From Agathobacter sp. (GTDB taxonomy: Bacteria > Bacillota > Clostridia > Lachnospirales > Lachnospiraceae), in the NCBI GenBank assembly GCA_022772675.1, contig JALEZW010000016.1, positions 62,001 to 126,000 on the forward strand: a DNA stretch of 64,000 nt. The letters run 5' to 3'. Within the stretch, counting starts at the first letter, position 1. Each line of letters opens with the position of its first letter. This document shows, piece by piece, positions 62,618 to 64,000 of this stretch. Made by a program: the position numbers and the translations under genes. The notes under the pieces were generated by a model. That model saw only the letters and a program-made list of their open reading frames with translations, had not been told where the DNA came from and made no database searches.

Positions 62618-64000
62618 TTAACCCTCTGCCAGATCCGGCAGCCTGCCTGCAATCAGTTCCTTTACTTCTTCTACCTTCAGATCATCCATTAGTTCCTCAA
62701 TCTTTGCAAACAATTCCTCATTTTCTGCATCCATCCGGTACTGCTTTACATCCTCAAGAATATCAAAGACTTCCGAGAAATCGAATGCTTCCACATGGTT
62801 TTTAATATTTAACAGAATATTAGAAATCATATCTTCACTTAATATCTCAGCATCTTCTTTTGTTTCCTGAATGAGACCATAATGTCTGAGTACCTCTCCT
62901 ATTTTTTGTAACAGAGACTCGTATGCCTCATTAAAAGACTCAAAATTCTCATCAATATAACTGTAAGCTTCCGCATTTCCTGCTTCTTCCTGCTTAAGAG
63001 CCATATCCGACACTTCCATAGCTCCGATGCCTTTTGAGGTACTCTTCATTGCATGAATCTTGATGGTGTAATTTTTGTAATTTTTTTCCTGCAGCAGGCT
63101 CTTAAGTTCATCCAGATTTTTTTTACCATATGTATAATTAATCTTTAAGATATCAAGATAATCGCTCACTTTTCCTCCGCAGCTGACAAGTCCGGCATCT
63201 ACATCCACCTCCGGAAGCTGTTCCTTCAGATATCCGATATCCTCTCTCTGGGTATTCTCCTCTTTCTCCACTTCCTGCTCTTCGATGTCTTCATCCGGAA
63301 GTTCCACATAACTGATCTTATCCTCCGGAGTATATTCGGTGAGCAATGCCTCAACTCTCTTCATATTCATCGGCTTGCCAAGATACTCATCAAACCCTTC
63401 CTTCATCAGCAGCTCTCTGGTACCCCGGATAGCATTGGCTGTAAGGACGATAATTTTTCCCTCTCCGCCCCTGGCATAGAAAGAATCAATCTGACGAATG
63501 CGTTTCATAGCTTCAATTCCATCCATCTCCGGCATCATCTGATCCAGAAAGATGATGGGATAATGGGTTTTTTTACATAACTCAATAGCATCAGCCCCAC
63601 TGGAAGCCGTATCCACCATTAAGCCGTAAGAGGATAATAACCCCTTCGCAACCATCAGATTAATCTGATTATCATCCACGAGAAGAACTCTCATATCTTT
63701 GATAACCAGCTGCCTGGTATCACTTTCTTCCTGTACCCTGTCAATTGTAAACTGATGCTCAAATGGAGTGGCATCCACCACCTTCTGGTTGATGGTTATG
63801 GTAAATACCGAACCCTGTCCATATTCACTGTCAACAGTAATTTCTCCACCCATCAGGTTCACATACCCCTTAGCAATGGAAAGGCCAAGGCCGGAACCCT
63901 CCACTCCATAATTTAACTGCTGATCCAATCGCTCAAAACTCTTAAACAGATTCTTTAAATTTTCCTTCTTTATGCCAATACCTGTATCACTAACGATAAA
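62618..64000 (-). CDS. Hybrid sensor histidine kinase with REC and Hpt domains (C-terminal part)
   Basis: The 5' end lies beyond the window; the frame is open to position 64000. The visible part begins in the HATPase domain (SDTGIGIKKENLKNLFKSFE, then GSGLGLSIAKG). A receiver domain follows (VLLVDDNQINLMVAKGLL; phosphoacceptor Asp in IIFLDQMMPEMDG; Lys region IIVLTANAI). A histidine phosphotransfer domain contains KIHAMKSTSKGIGA. The Hpt should carry a phosphate to a separate regulator. It is transcribed toward the trp operon, with no clear terminator between. Ligand and target are unknown. Confidence 0.92.
   Translation of the reverse strand, partial: FIVSDTGIGIKKENLKNLFKSFERLDQQLNYGVEGSGLGLSIAKGYVNLMGGEITVDSEYGQGSVFTITINQKVVDATPFEHQFTIDRVQEESDTRQLVIKDMRVLLVDDNQINLMVAKGLLSSYGLMVDTASSGADAIELCKKTHYPIIFLDQMMPEMDGIEAMKRIRQIDSFYARGGEGKIIVLTANAIRGTRELLMKEGFDEYLGKPMNMKRVEALLTEYTPEDKISYVELPDEDIEEQEVEKEENTQREDIGYLKEQLPEVDVDAGLVSCGGKVSDYLDILKINYTYGKKNLDELKSLLQEKNYKNYTIKIHAMKSTSKGIGAMEVSDMALKQEEAGNAEAYSYIDENFESFNEAYESLLQKIGEVLRHYGLIQETKEDAEILSEDMISNILLNIKNHVEAFDFSEVFDILEDVKQYRMDAENEELFAKIEELMDDLKVEEVKELIAGRLPDLAEG

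Overview
The window looks like chromosome of a spore-forming Gram-positive anaerobe of the Clostridia, most likely family Lachnospiraceae. The grounds are moderate GC, strong AGGAGG-type ribosome binding sites, a T-box leader, a SpoIVB protease gene, the Asp23-nusB-xseAB-ispA-dxs-tlyA-nadK-argR-recN gene order, GlgC/GlgD paralogues and a DUF5057 protein. Almost every gene is on the minus strand, so transcription runs from high to low coordinates. No rRNA, tRNA, CRISPR array or insertion sequence was seen.

Reading in the direction of transcription from the right: a hybrid histidine kinase cut by the window edge (62618-64000); a tryptophan operon with a consensus promoter and T-box leader and the order trpE-G-C-F-B-A-D (62559-55658); a polar amino acid ABC transporter with its own promoter and a hairpin terminator in its leader, followed by a DMT-family exporter (55625-51782); a small alarmone-synthetase-like protein and an HTH-Uma2 protein (51724-49708); glycogen genes glgC-glgD (49609-47262); and the housekeeping block asp23-nusB-xseA-xseB-ispA-dxs-tlyA-nadK-argR-recN (47237-37889). 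At its end, where Bacillus and Clostridium normally have spoIVB-spo0A on the same strand, there is a breakpoint. spoIVB is inverted (35095-36366, plus), an Rpn-like nuclease gene with in-frame 12-bp repeats sits between, and spo0A is absent.

From 34841 to 17434 one long operon encodes a complete Gram-positive type IV pilus. It contains pilB, pilT, pilC, a major pilin, prepilin peptidase, a fused pilM-pilN, pilO and four minor pilins that match the GspI/K/H/J set. It ends with a 1443-residue DUF5057 protein and a strong terminator. Directly downstream, with its own consensus promoter, lies a 17-kb glycan operon (17348-570). It holds an O-antigen ligase/polymerase-family membrane protein, the four steps of a bacillosamine-type pathway (PglF-, PglE-, PglD- and PglC-like), five known or probable glycosyltransferases, a flippase, a second sugar aminotransferase, an ATP-grasp ligase and a GltS-family glutamate transporter. 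The left edge carries a decayed AAA ATPase fragment and the first codons of an ABC exporter.

The most interesting reading, an inference, is that the pilus and glycan operons form one surface system. The O-antigen-ligase-family protein could transfer a diacetamido-sugar-based glycan to the pilins, as the unrelated Neisseria pilin glycosylation system does, or the glycan could be a polysaccharide made alongside the pilus.
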